A stretch of 64,000 nucleotides of DNA. It comes from Deinococcus cellulosilyticus NBRC 106333 = KACC 11606 (GTDB lineage: Bacteria; Deinococcota; Deinococci; Deinococcales; Deinococcaceae). Of this stretch, positions 50,283-58,776 are shown one piece after another; positions within the stretch are counted from its first letter, which is position 1, and each line of letters opens with the position of its first letter. A model generated the notes under the pieces. That model searched no databases, was not told where the DNA came from, and worked only from the letters and a program-made list of their open reading frames with translations. The DNA is taken from NCBI RefSeq assembly GCF_007990775.1, contig NZ_BJXB01000003.1:255692-319691 (forward strand). Direction: 5' to 3'. Made by a program: the position numbers and the translations under genes.

Positions 50283-50446
50283 TTTTTCTCCTTCTCCTCT
50301 GTTATATCGGTTCTGCTGTGCGGACTGATGCAGGTGCATAGGTTTCTGGCCTGAGGAAAGACCCAACACTTGCTCAAGTCGCTTCCCTGATCGGAGGCGG
50401 GCTTTTCATCTTTTTTCACCTGAAGATTCGGTAGCATAAAAGCAGC

Positions 50447-50923
50447 ATGAAAACATTCCTCCTCGCCGCTGCACTGCTCCTGGGAGCAGCTTCCGCCCAG
50501 ATCAAACTTCCTGCTGGTGTGTCACCCATCGAATTTGCCAGTGCAGAAGTGACGTTCACGGGCAAAGTCACCAAAACCCTTTCGCTGGAGGCAGCCATCA
50601 CCCCGGAACAATCCGAGCGAGGCCTGATGTACCGCACCAGCATGCCAAAAGACGCGGGAATGCTCTTTCTGCTGGGTGTACAGGACCGCCGGGTGGCGTT
50701 CTGGATGAAAAACACCCTGATTCCTCTGGACATTGCCTACTTCAACTCACAGGGGACCATCGTGGACATCCTGCAAATGAAACCCTGCAAAGCCACAGAA
50801 GCCAACTGCCCCACATACCCCTCCAGCAAACCTGTCGTTGGAGCCATCGAAATGAACCTTGGCTGGTTCAAAAAGAACAGCATCAAGGCTGGAGACAAAG
50901 TCACCTTCAAGATGAAGTACTGA
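50447..50923 (+). CDS. Secreted DUF192 protein
   Basis: 158 residues; signal peptide MKTFLLAAALLLGAASA. The DUF192 core reads ITPEQSERGLMYRTSMPKDA, GMLFLL, RRVAFWMKNTLIPLDIAYFN. Two cysteines in KPCKATEANC could form a disulfide. The family has no defined function. The start closely follows a TAGCAT -10-like box. Confidence 0.88.
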   Translation: MKTFLLAAALLLGAASAQIKLPAGVSPIEFASAEVTFTGKVTKTLSLEAAITPEQSERGLMYRTSMPKDAGMLFLLGVQDRRVAFWMKNTLIPLDIAYFNSQGTIVDILQMKPCKATEANCPTYPSSKPVVGAIEMNLGWFKKNSIKAGDKVTFKMKY

Positions 50924-51143
50924 AGGTCCGTCTGCCGTCACTGCATCAGGTTGAGGCTTGTGATGGAATGCATATGGAGGCAAGAGACCAGCAACCTGCT
51001 GGTTTTTTGCTGAAAGTTGAGGGCTGACACCAGAGGGCTTAACCCTTCCTAAATCCCGTCTGAATCGATTGTCAGCATCATGACATCATGGTTGTCAAAA
51101 GGTGATAAACTCAACTCTGCAATCAGGATCAACCCTGTAGCCA

Positions 51144-51150
51144 AGGAGGA
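51144..51150 (+). promoter_or_regulatory. Ribosome-binding site deciding the TTG start of speA
   Basis: AAGGAGG lies 9 bases before TTG at 51160. No ATG or GTG in the right frame is near, so TTG is the start. Confidence 0.65.
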
Positions 51151-51159
51151 AACCTAGCG

Positions 51160-53055
51160 TTGAAAAACACCCGATTCAAGCCCCAGGACGCCGCTGAACT
51201 TTATGGGGTTCCCTACTGGTCCAGCGGTTATTTTCGTGTCAATGACGAGGGCAAGCTCGAAGTGGACCTGCCCGGTGGACTTTCCATCGTTCTGGAGGAA
51301 GTCATTGAAGAACTCGTGGCACGAGGCAAGAGCATGCCGATCATCTTGCGGTTTCCGCAGGTGCTGGCTGAACGTGTAAAGAGTCTTTCCGAGGCTTTCA
51401 GAAAAGCCATCAAGGAATACGATTACCAGGGGAAGTATCAGGGTGTTTTCCCGATCAAGGTGAACCAGAGACGCGTGGTTGTGGAAACCATCGCCAAGGC
51501 AGGTTACTCCTATCACACCGGTCTGGAAGCAGGCTCCAAAGCAGAGCTTGCGCTGTGCCTCGCACAGAACATTCACCCGGAAGCGTTGCTTTGCTGCAAC
51601 GGCTTCAAAGACGACGGTTTTGTCAGCCTGGCCCTGTGGGGACGCAAGCTTGGCAAGAACGTGGTGATCACCCTCGAAAAAATGAGCGAACTGGACCGGG
51701 TGCTGCGCCTTTCCAAGGAACTCAATGTGAAACCCGCCGTGGGTGTGCGTTTCAAACTGAACGCCAAAGGCAGTGGGCAATGGGAAGAGTCCGGTGGTGA
51801 CAACGCCAAATTCGGCCTGAACGCTGCTGAACTCCTGCACGTGGTGGAGCGCCTGCGTGAAGAAGACATGCTGGACGCCCTCAGCATGATTCACTGCCAC
51901 ATCGGCTCACAGATCACCGACATCCGCCGCATCAAGGTGGCCGTGCGTGAAGCCACCAACGTGTATGCCAACCTGGTGAAAGCTGGCGTTCCAGTCAAGT
52001 ACCTGAACGTCGGGGGCGGTCTGGGTGTCGATTACGACGGTTCCAAAACCACCTTCTACGCCAGCATGAACTACACCATGGCCGAGTACGCCGCAGACGT
52101 GGTTTACACCATTCAGGAAGTCTGCCAGCGCATGGAAGTGCAGGAACCCATCATCGTCTCCGAGTCTGGACGTGCCCTGACGGCACACCACTCTGTGCTG
52201 GTGATTCCAGTGCTGGATGTGACGGGCCCCACCGTGGACCAGCCTTTCATTCCAGACCGCAAGGAAGACCAGCACCAGATCGTCACCGACCTTGAGCAGC
52301 TTTCTGAGAACATCACCGTGCGCAATGCCCGCGAAGTGTACAACGATGCGGTTGCGGACAAAGAGACCATGAACAACCTGTTCAACCTCGGGTACCTGAG
52401 CCTGCACGACCGGGCCCGTGGTGAGGCCCTGTTCAACGGCATCATCCGCAAGATTGCCAAGGCTGTGCAGGACATGAAGTACGTTCCCGATGAGCTGGAA
52501 GACCTGCCCCGGGTGCTCGCAGACAAGTATGTCTGCAACTTCTCCCTGTTCCAGTCCCTGCCAGACAACTGGGCCATCGACACCCTGTTCCCGATCATTC
52601 CCATCCACCGTCTGGATGAAAGGCCCACCCGGGAAGCCACCCTGGTGGACATCACCTGCGACAGTGACGGCAAGATCGACAAGTTCATTGACCTGCGCGA
52701 CGTGAAACGCACCCTGCCCCTGCACGTCCCAGATGGCAAACCCTATTACCTGGGGATTTTCCTCGCTGGGGCCTACCAGGATGTGCTGGGCAGCGGCCAC
52801 AACCTGTTCGGCAAGGTCAATGAAGCCCACGTGGTCGCTGACAAGGAAGAAGGTTACCGCATTGAACTCTTCGTGCGGGGCCAGAAGGCACGCCGCATGA
52901 TCGAGAACATGGGGTATGAAGAAGACGACCTGCGCGACTCCATCGAAGCGCAGATCGAAACGGCCCGCAAAAAAGGCCACTTCACCCAGTCCGAAGCCAA
53001 GGAACTCGGGACCACTTACACCGAGGAACTGCTCGGTTACACGTACCTCGAGTAA
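51160..53055 (+). CDS. speA: Biosynthetic arginine decarboxylase
   Basis: PLP enzyme turning arginine into agmatine, first step of the alternative route to putrescine and spermidine. 631 residues, the normal SpeA length. FPIKVNQRRVVVETI holds the PLP lysine; HTGLEAGSKAELALCLA, FKLNAKGSGQWEESGGDNAKFGL, MIHCHIGSQITDIRRI, LNVGGGLGVDYDGSKT and ESGRALTAHHSVLVIPVLD are all characteristic. The start is TTG with AAGGAGG upstream. Monocistronic, with a terminator after it. Confidence 0.96.
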   Translation: MKNTRFKPQDAAELYGVPYWSSGYFRVNDEGKLEVDLPGGLSIVLEEVIEELVARGKSMPIILRFPQVLAERVKSLSEAFRKAIKEYDYQGKYQGVFPIKVNQRRVVVETIAKAGYSYHTGLEAGSKAELALCLAQNIHPEALLCCNGFKDDGFVSLALWGRKLGKNVVITLEKMSELDRVLRLSKELNVKPAVGVRFKLNAKGSGQWEESGGDNAKFGLNAAELLHVVERLREEDMLDALSMIHCHIGSQITDIRRIKVAVREATNVYANLVKAGVPVKYLNVGGGLGVDYDGSKTTFYASMNYTMAEYAADVVYTIQEVCQRMEVQEPIIVSESGRALTAHHSVLVIPVLDVTGPTVDQPFIPDRKEDQHQIVTDLEQLSENITVRNAREVYNDAVADKETMNNLFNLGYLSLHDRARGEALFNGIIRKIAKAVQDMKYVPDELEDLPRVLADKYVCNFSLFQSLPDNWAIDTLFPIIPIHRLDERPTREATLVDITCDSDGKIDKFIDLRDVKRTLPLHVPDGKPYYLGIFLAGAYQDVLGSGHNLFGKVNEAHVVADKEEGYRIELFVRGQKARRMIENMGYEEDDLRDSIEAQIETARKKGHFTQSEAKELGTTYTEELLGYTYLE

Positions 53056-53071
53056 CTCACAGGATGTGAAG

Positions 53072-53096
53072 CTGCCCTTTCGGGGGCAGTTTTTTG
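53072..53096 (+). terminator. Rho-independent terminator of speA
   Basis: Stem CTGCCC / GGGCAG with a 6-base loop, then TTTTTT. Confidence 0.85.
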
Positions 53097-53100
53097 TTTG

Positions 53101-53189
53101 AGCCGGCAGAAGGCAGAAGGCAAAAAAGCTGTTGCTTAAACAACACTGGAGCTTTTGTTGACTGCTGAACGCTGATTGCTGATCGCTTC
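53101..53189. repeat. Heptad-repeat element, mixed GGCAGAA / GCTGANN type
   Basis: Left arm: heptads GGCAGAA, GGCAGAA, GGCAAAA (53105-53125). Right arm (53151-53188): GACTGCTGAACGCTGATTGC and following GCTGATCGC. AAAAAAGC faces GCTTTTGT across a short core, so the inner arms pair, but the outer units differ from those of other copies. Confidence 0.5.
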
Positions 53190-53215
53190 ATCAAAATCCG
53201 GTAGAATCAGGCCAC

Positions 53216-54043
53216 ATGGACTTTTCGCGCATTCTGGAATTCTTCTCGGGCCGGAGATTCTGGATCATCTTCGTGAGCATCATCGCCCTGATCGCCATTT
53301 TTTCTGCGTTCGATCTGAAAGCGGCCAGCTGTCAGCTGATTTACCGCAGCATCGATGCCAGCCTCAGAAGTTCCTACTGCACTCCGGTGTACCGCCTGAC
53401 CCCCCAGTGGCAGAAGGTGGACGACCAGACCCTGAAATTTGAGGGGGAGATCCAGCCAGACAACCTCTCTGAATTCAAGCGTTTCTTCACCCCGGCCATC
53501 AAGAAGGTGGTGGTGAACTCCATCAAAGGGGATTATCAGGCGGCGTTCCAGATCGGGAAACTGCTGAAAGCGCAAAACGTCACCGTTCAGGTGGATGGGT
53601 TCTGCATGTCGGCGTGTGCAAATTACTGGTTTCTGGCTGGACAGCGTAAAATTCTGGATGGGGGAGTGGTCGGTTTTCAGGGCAATTACAACGCTGTGAT
53701 TGCAGACATGACCGATGCCCAGATCCGCGAGAACCTGGAAAAGGAATTCAAGTCCACCACAGGCACCCGTGGAACCCCCGAACAGCTCGAAACCGCCTAT
53801 AAACGGTTCATGCAGATGGTCAAAGAGGAAGCGGCGTTCTTCAAAAGCCAGGGCATCAGCCAGAAACTGTTTGAATACAGCCAGAAGAAAGACAAGGGCG
53901 CAGGAGATGGCAAGACCTACATCTTCCTGATTCCCAGCCGCAAGCAGCTTGAGCAGTACGGCGTGAAAGGCATCGAGGGAGAGCAGAGCGAATCCGGACG
54001 GAAGATCCTGGCTGCCACCGGTCCCTCTTTCTACAAGGAGTGA
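53216..54043 (+). CDS. Periplasmic ClpP-fold protein (COG3904-like)
   Basis: 275 residues. One membrane anchor (residues 14-36, FWIIFVSIIALIAIFSAF), then an extracytoplasmic domain. VVNSIKGDYQAAFQIGKLLK, then VDGFCMSACANYWFLAGQRK and VVGFQGN follow the pattern of ClpP/crotonase-fold periplasmic proteins, where the Ser in MSAC occupies the nucleophile position. Proteolysis is plausible but unproven. The -10 box TAGAAT ends 8 bases before the ATG. Its stop lies 3 bases before the next start, so it is the first gene of an operon. Confidence 0.65.
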   Translation: MDFSRILEFFSGRRFWIIFVSIIALIAIFSAFDLKAASCQLIYRSIDASLRSSYCTPVYRLTPQWQKVDDQTLKFEGEIQPDNLSEFKRFFTPAIKKVVVNSIKGDYQAAFQIGKLLKAQNVTVQVDGFCMSACANYWFLAGQRKILDGGVVGFQGNYNAVIADMTDAQIRENLEKEFKSTTGTRGTPEQLETAYKRFMQMVKEEAAFFKSQGISQKLFEYSQKKDKGAGDGKTYIFLIPSRKQLEQYGVKGIEGEQSESGRKILAATGPSFYKE

Positions 54044-54045
54044 AG

Positions 54046-55263
54046 TTGATCGTCAAAGTGGAGAAAATCATTGCGGGTGGGCTTGGCCTTGCCCGTCACG
54101 AGAGCGGCGTGGTTCTGGTGGAGGGGGGCCTGCCTGGTGAGGTGCTGGATGTGCAGGTTGTGCAGGAGAAACCTGTGCGCACGGCCCACATTGTGAGCAT
54201 TCAGGAAGAGTCTCCAGACCGCACAGACCGTCTGGATGCACCCCCAACCCTCAACCTGGCCCATGCCACCTATGAGGCCCAGTTGAAATACAAACAGGGC
54301 ATTGTGCAAGATGCCCTGACCCGGATTGGCAAGCTGCCGTTTGAGGTGTCATCCACCCAGGCCAGCCCAAGCCAGTGGCATTACCGCACGGTGGCCCAGT
54401 ATGGCATTGACTCCGGGCGCTTTTTCTACCGTGAGCGGGGAAGCCATGAGAAGCGCACCCTCAGGGCAGACCCGATTGCCCATGACCGCATTGACGTCCT
54501 TTTGCGCGCGGTGGACCCGGGGAAACTGGGAGGGGCTTATGAGGTGGTGTTCCGCACCAGCATCCTGACCGGAGAAACCCTTGCTGCCCTGATTGGGGAA
54601 GGAAATCCGCAGGATTACCAGAAGCCAGCCCTCTACCTTGCTGATCTGGGGATTCATGGCGTGTCACATGCCAGACCCGGGAAATACCGTTTTCAGCATG
54701 GAGCGAAACTGGTCTGGGGAGAACCTGTGACCCTGGAGCAGTACGGCAGATTTGCACTTTCCGTGATGGTCAGCAGTTTTGCCCAGGTGAATCCGGAAGC
54801 GGCCAGCGAACTCTTCCTGAAAGCCGCTGAACTGGCAGGTGCAGGAGAGACCGCTCTGGACCTCTATGGAGGCAGTGGTGCGCTGGGCCTGCACCTTGCA
54901 GCAAATTATGGAAAAGTCACTGTTCTGGACATCAATCAGGAAAGCCTGGATCGGGGCAGGAAAGACGCAGAACGCCTGAACATCAAAAACATCCGCTTCC
55001 AGCGTGGGGACGCCAGACGCATGAACCTCGCTTACGGCACCATCACCCTGGACCCCCCCAGAGCAGGCCTCACCCCTGAAGTCATTGAGATGCTGGGCCG
55101 CAGTCAGGCCGATACGCTGGTTTACGTGTCCTGTGATCCAGCAACCTGGGCCAGGGATGTGAAACAGCTGTCCGGGTGGGGATTTAAACTTCAGGAAGCC
55201 ATTCCCTGGGATTTTTACCCCCACACTTCCCATGTGGAAGTGCTCAGCCTTCTGCAACGCTGA
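54046..55263 (+). CDS. TrmA/RumA-type SAM-dependent RNA (uracil-5)-methyltransferase
   Basis: 405 residues. N-terminal TRAM-like region IIAGGLGLARHESGVVLVEG, a central domain, then the Rossmann methyltransferase with ALDLYGGSGALGLHLA, the motif DPPRAGL and the catalytic Cys in YVSCDPATWARD; the C-terminal general base is in PHTSHVEVLSLLQ. The iron-sulfur cysteines of RlmD are absent. The exact uridine target (tRNA or rRNA) is unknown. TTG at 54046 has AAGGAG at a spacing of 5; GTG at 54040 overlaps the upstream stop. Confidence 0.87.
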   Translation: MIVKVEKIIAGGLGLARHESGVVLVEGGLPGEVLDVQVVQEKPVRTAHIVSIQEESPDRTDRLDAPPTLNLAHATYEAQLKYKQGIVQDALTRIGKLPFEVSSTQASPSQWHYRTVAQYGIDSGRFFYRERGSHEKRTLRADPIAHDRIDVLLRAVDPGKLGGAYEVVFRTSILTGETLAALIGEGNPQDYQKPALYLADLGIHGVSHARPGKYRFQHGAKLVWGEPVTLEQYGRFALSVMVSSFAQVNPEAASELFLKAAELAGAGETALDLYGGSGALGLHLAANYGKVTVLDINQESLDRGRKDAERLNIKNIRFQRGDARRMNLAYGTITLDPPRAGLTPEVIEMLGRSQADTLVYVSCDPATWARDVKQLSGWGFKLQEAIPWDFYPHTSHVEVLSLLQR

Positions 55264-55266
55264 ACC

Positions 55267-55881
55267 TCAAAAGCCTTCATCCAGAGCAAAAATGCCCAGA
55301 CTGACCGGTTTCCCTGTGTCGGTCTGGTGGTCTTTGATCACCTGAAGGACCGCAGCTTTCAGGGCTTCAACTTTCTCAGGGTCGACCAGGAAATCCTGAG
55401 CGTGGATCAGAAAACGGTCCATCTGTTTCTGGTCCTGGGGAGACATTTTGGGATCGAGGTAGGCGGGGCCTGGGCCATGTCGGGCAAACAGAAAATGAAC
55501 GGGCTGTCCGATTTTTTCTGCGATGGGCTGAAAGACCTGCTTCAGCCACTGTTCAGAGGACTGCTCGAAAAACTCTGCCAGATTGCTGGATGGGGTGAGT
55601 TCGAATGGCAGCACCCAGCTCTGGGCGGTGGTTCCGTACACCCGGATGGGTCTGCCTGTGCGTTTCAGGGTCTCTTTGATGGCAACAAAACCGTGCTCCA
55701 GCAGCAATTTGAGCCGGTAGTGGACACGGTGCATGGGGAGGTGGGTGAGGTCGACCAGTTGCTGAGCACTGGCATCACGGGTGAGGAGCACATCCAGAAT
55801 CTTTTGGTTGATGGGGTCCATCAACAGTCTCGCTTGCGCTTCACTGCTGAGCTGGACACTATTAGAATCTGCCTCTGTCAT
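55267..55881 (-). CDS. Helix-turn-helix regulator (ArsR-like), divergent from an MFS transporter
   Basis: 204 residues. The winged helix is MDPINQKILDVLLTRDASAQ, QLVDLTHLPMHRVHYRLKLL, EHGFVAIKETLKRTGRPIRV. The remaining 120 residues form a helical effector domain similar to other HTH_20-type regulators. The -10 box TAGGCT ends 7 bases before the ATG. The 46-bp gap to the divergent MFS gene must hold both promoters, so control of that transporter is likely. Ligand unknown. Confidence 0.82.
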   Translation of the reverse strand: MTEADSNSVQLSSEAQARLLMDPINQKILDVLLTRDASAQQLVDLTHLPMHRVHYRLKLLLEHGFVAIKETLKRTGRPIRVYGTTAQSWVLPFELTPSSNLAEFFEQSSEQWLKQVFQPIAEKIGQPVHFLFARHGPGPAYLDPKMSPQDQKQMDRFLIHAQDFLVDPEKVEALKAAVLQVIKDHQTDTGKPVSLGIFALDEGF

Positions 55882-55927
55882 TGCAAGTAGCCTATCATGC
55901 ACCCTTGGGCCAGAGGAGGGATCAGAC

Positions 55928-57124
55928 GTGCAAAATGCACTGAATCGAAGAACCTTTTGGAACAGGGATTTCCTGCTTTTCTGGCTGGGAAGCATGCAAT
56001 CGGAACTCGCCACGGCAGTGGCAGGGGTGGCGTTTTCTTTTCTGGTGCTGGAACAGACGGGCAAAGCCAGCAGCATGGGCATCACCCTGGCCCTGAGCCT
56101 GCTGCCCAGCATTTTCGCTCCCCTGATGGGGGCATGGATTGACCGGCTTCCCCTCAAACCCCCGCTGATTCTGGGCAACCTGCTTCGTGCGGGCCTGATG
56201 GGTGTGGTCGCCTACATGGCCTTCACTGACCAGTTCTCTCTGGGAGTGGTCTACCTGATTTCCCTGATCAACGGCCTGGTGGACATGTTTTACACGCCAG
56301 CCTCCCAGAGTGTTTTTCCAACACTGGTGCCCCCAGAGGAACTGCAGAGGGCTTCGGGATACATGGGGATGGCCAGTCAGGGCATGCAACTTGTGGGCCT
56401 GGTTGGAGGTGGTTTTCTGGTTGGTGTGCTGGGATCGGGATTCGCCATTGCCTGGAACGCAGTGGCCCTGCTGGTGATGAGCCTGCTGCTGCTCTTTGTG
56501 GCCTTGCCTGTCCGTGCACCCAGGACAGAGAAAACCCACCTTCTGCAAGACACCAGGGCAGCCCTGCAACTGGTGAAGCAGAGTGCTCCTCTGCGTTTCC
56601 TGATGCTGCTGACTTTTGTGGCAGCAGGGGTATTTGCTCCCCTTGAACTGATGGTGCCCAAAATCATGCTGGCTGCAGGACAGGGCTCCAGGGGATACGG
56701 TCTGTTTTTCGGGACCATGATGGGAGCCATGCTGCTGGGAAGTGCACTGGTGGCAACGGGCGTCCTGAAGGCCAGTCCCAGAGCGATGATGTTCTGGGGA
56801 CTGCTTGGGATGGTGCTGGCTTTTGTGTTGCTCTCTTTCTCCAGTGTGCTGCCCATGGTCTACGCTTCAGCAGGCGTGCTCGGTCTGGGGATTGCTGTGG
56901 CCCAGACCGCGGCCACGGTTCTGGAAGCCCAGAGCATCCCTGAAGATTTTCGTGGACGGGTGTTCAGTCTTTATGCAGCAGTTGCAGCACTCAGCATGCC
57001 TGTGGTGCTTTTGCTGGTCAGTGCTGTGATTGACCATGTGCCTGTCAGTGTGGTGGCTCTGGCCTGTGCAGCAGGCATGCTGCTGCTGGCCGTCATGCAG
57101 AAGAGCTGGCTTGGACTCCGCTGA
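55928..57124 (+). CDS. MFS transporter (MacAB-like efflux group)
   Basis: 398 residues, 12 membrane segments. Family landmarks: WNRDFLLFWLGSMQSELATA, SIFAPLMGAWIDRLPLKPPL (motif A region), LINGLVDMFYTPASQSVFPT and LEAQSIPEDFRGRVFSLYAA. It resembles drug/proton antiporters of the DHA3 group; substrate unknown. The GTG start at 55928 has AGGAGG at a spacing of 8. Divergent from an HTH regulator that probably represses it. Confidence 0.9.
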   Translation: MQNALNRRTFWNRDFLLFWLGSMQSELATAVAGVAFSFLVLEQTGKASSMGITLALSLLPSIFAPLMGAWIDRLPLKPPLILGNLLRAGLMGVVAYMAFTDQFSLGVVYLISLINGLVDMFYTPASQSVFPTLVPPEELQRASGYMGMASQGMQLVGLVGGGFLVGVLGSGFAIAWNAVALLVMSLLLLFVALPVRAPRTEKTHLLQDTRAALQLVKQSAPLRFLMLLTFVAAGVFAPLELMVPKIMLAAGQGSRGYGLFFGTMMGAMLLGSALVATGVLKASPRAMMFWGLLGMVLAFVLLSFSSVLPMVYASAGVLGLGIAVAQTAATVLEAQSIPEDFRGRVFSLYAAVAALSMPVVLLLVSAVIDHVPVSVVALACAAGMLLLAVMQKSWLGLR

Positions 57125-57147
57125 GGGTGGGATTGAGGTCCTCTGAC

Positions 57148-57172
57148 ACCAGCCCATTGTGGGCTGGTTTTC
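57148..57172 (+). terminator. Rho-independent terminator of the MFS gene
   Basis: Stem ACCAGCCCA / TGGGCTGGT, loop TTG, then TTTCTT. Confidence 0.87.
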
Positions 57173-57190
57173 TTGCAGCATGGAAAAGGA

Positions 57191-57583
57191 TCAGGACCTG
57201 ATGTCTTCCAGAACCACCACGGCCTGGGCATGCTCTTTGGTGTGCGTGAGGGACAGGTGGGCCACCCAGCGATGCTCCTGCATGATGCTTTGAAGGGCAG
57301 GACTGAATTTCAGGTAGGGCCTTGAGAAGGGAAAAGGGCCTTGTGGGGTTTCATCGCGGACCACCCACACGTCCTGCCAGCTGTGGCCCTCTGCCCAGGT
57401 CTTCTGAAAGGCCTCCTTGGCAGCAAAACGGGCTGCCAGGGAAGGGACGGGGTCTGCCATCTTCAGGCAGTACGTGAGTTCCTCTGGAGTGAAAATTTTG
57501 TGCAGGAAATGGTCGCCCTCACGTTCCAGCACTTTGCGAATGCGGTGGATTTCGATCAGGTCGGTTCCGATGGCAACAATCAT
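57191..57583 (-). CDS. acpS: Holo-ACP synthase
   Basis: 130 residues. Transfers 4'-phosphopantetheine from CoA to acyl-carrier protein. The N-terminal motif IVAIGTDLIEIHRIRKVLER (Asp metal ligand) and LAARFAAKEAFQKTWAEGHS (Glu metal ligand, KEA) are complete; the C-terminal LSLTHTKEHAQAVVVLE also fits. The -10 box TATAGT ends 6 bases before the ATG at 57583. Confidence 0.94.
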   Translation of the reverse strand: MIVAIGTDLIEIHRIRKVLEREGDHFLHKIFTPEELTYCLKMADPVPSLAARFAAKEAFQKTWAEGHSWQDVWVVRDETPQGPFPFSRPYLKFSPALQSIMQEHRWVAHLSLTHTKEHAQAVVVLEDIRS

Positions 57584-57681
57584 GGCCTGACTATACTGCA
57601 AGCTGAAGTTCGGGCAGCTGTGAGGAATTTTTTACACTGACTCCATACCGTTTTGTTACCATTGAATGAGGGGAGCATGAA

Positions 57682-58773
57682 ATGAATGAATTGACACTCG
57701 AAAAAAATCCTCAGCCCCAGCCTGCCAGCAAACTTCACAGGTTTGAGTTCACCGGAAATGCCAACGAATATTTCCGCATCTGGATTGTGAACCTGTTCCT
57801 GAGCATCATCACGCTTGGGATTTATGCTGCCTGGGCGAAGGTGCGGGCCAGACAGTACCTGTATTCCAACACCCACCTGGATGGGCATGCTTTTGAGTAC
57901 CTTGGGAACCCCACCTCCATTCTGAAAGGAAACATTCTGGTGGGCGTCGGTGTGGCCGTTTATTTCCTGGCCCAGCAGTATGAATACTGGTGGCTTTATG
58001 CCCTGCTGACGGTGTTTGCCATGATCTACCCTTACCTGATCTACAAGTCCCTGCGGTTCATGGCCAGCAACTCTGCGTACCGCAATGTGCGCTTCAAATT
58101 CTGGGGCAGCTCAACAGATGCCTACAAGTATTACCTGTTCTGGATGCTGCTGGTGCCTGTCACCTTTGGCTTTATTTTTCCCCTGATTCAGTTTTACCAG
58201 CGCAAATACCTGCTGGACAATGTGTCCTGGGGAGAAGCGCAGGGACGTTTCACTGGCAATTCCTCCCGTTTTTACACGGTGTATCTGACAGCTTATGGCA
58301 TTGGTTTCGCACTGTATGTGGTGGCCATGCTGTTGATCTTTGTGTCGACTTTCGGCGTGATGCTGGGAGGGGGAGGAGAAGCTTCAGGTCTGGCTGGAGT
58401 TTCGGTGCTGCTGGGCCTCGTCTATGTGGTTGCCATTGTTGCCGGAGTTGCCCTGCAGCAGTACATTTATGCCCAGATCATGAACTACAGCCTGGAGCAC
58501 ACCACCCTGAACGATGGTCAGATCCGCTTCCGGGGAAAACTCAACCACTGGACGCTGATCAAGATCCAGCTGGTGAATGTGCTGGTGATTGCAGTGACCC
58601 TGGGCCTGATGAGCCCCTGGGCCAAAATCCGTTACCTGAAATACGTCCTGAGCCGCGTCGGGGTGATTGCGGCTCCTGATGCACTGGAAAACATTTCTGC
58701 TGCACAGTCCAGTGAGGACAATGCTCTGGGCGACGCAGCAGTGGACTTTCTGGATCTGGAAATCGGGCTGTAA
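57682..58773 (+). CDS. DUF898 (YjgN-like) membrane protein
   Basis: 363 residues, about seven to eight membrane segments. It contains repeated YjgN-type units: LHRFEFTGNANEYFRIWIVN, TLGIYAAWAKVRARQYLYSN, and a second TLGLMSPWAKIRYLKYVLSR. Function unknown. A GAGGGGAGC site lies 5 bases before the ATG. The stop lies 3 bases before the M48 protease, an association known from YjgN/M48 pairs in other bacteria, so a membrane protein quality or signalling role is possible. Confidence 0.88.
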   Translation: MNELTLEKNPQPQPASKLHRFEFTGNANEYFRIWIVNLFLSIITLGIYAAWAKVRARQYLYSNTHLDGHAFEYLGNPTSILKGNILVGVGVAVYFLAQQYEYWWLYALLTVFAMIYPYLIYKSLRFMASNSAYRNVRFKFWGSSTDAYKYYLFWMLLVPVTFGFIFPLIQFYQRKYLLDNVSWGEAQGRFTGNSSRFYTVYLTAYGIGFALYVVAMLLIFVSTFGVMLGGGGEASGLAGVSVLLGLVYVVAIVAGVALQQYIYAQIMNYSLEHTTLNDGQIRFRGKLNHWTLIKIQLVNVLVIAVTLGLMSPWAKIRYLKYVLSRVGVIAAPDALENISAAQSSEDNALGDAAVDFLDLEIGL

Positions 58774-58776
58774 AAG

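Noticed and set aside
51080..51157. 25-codon ORF just upstream of speA (MTSWLSKGDK...)
   Set aside because: The likely -10 box TAAACT at 51106 lies inside it, so its ATG would not be transcribed; it has no rare-codon or hairpin logic.
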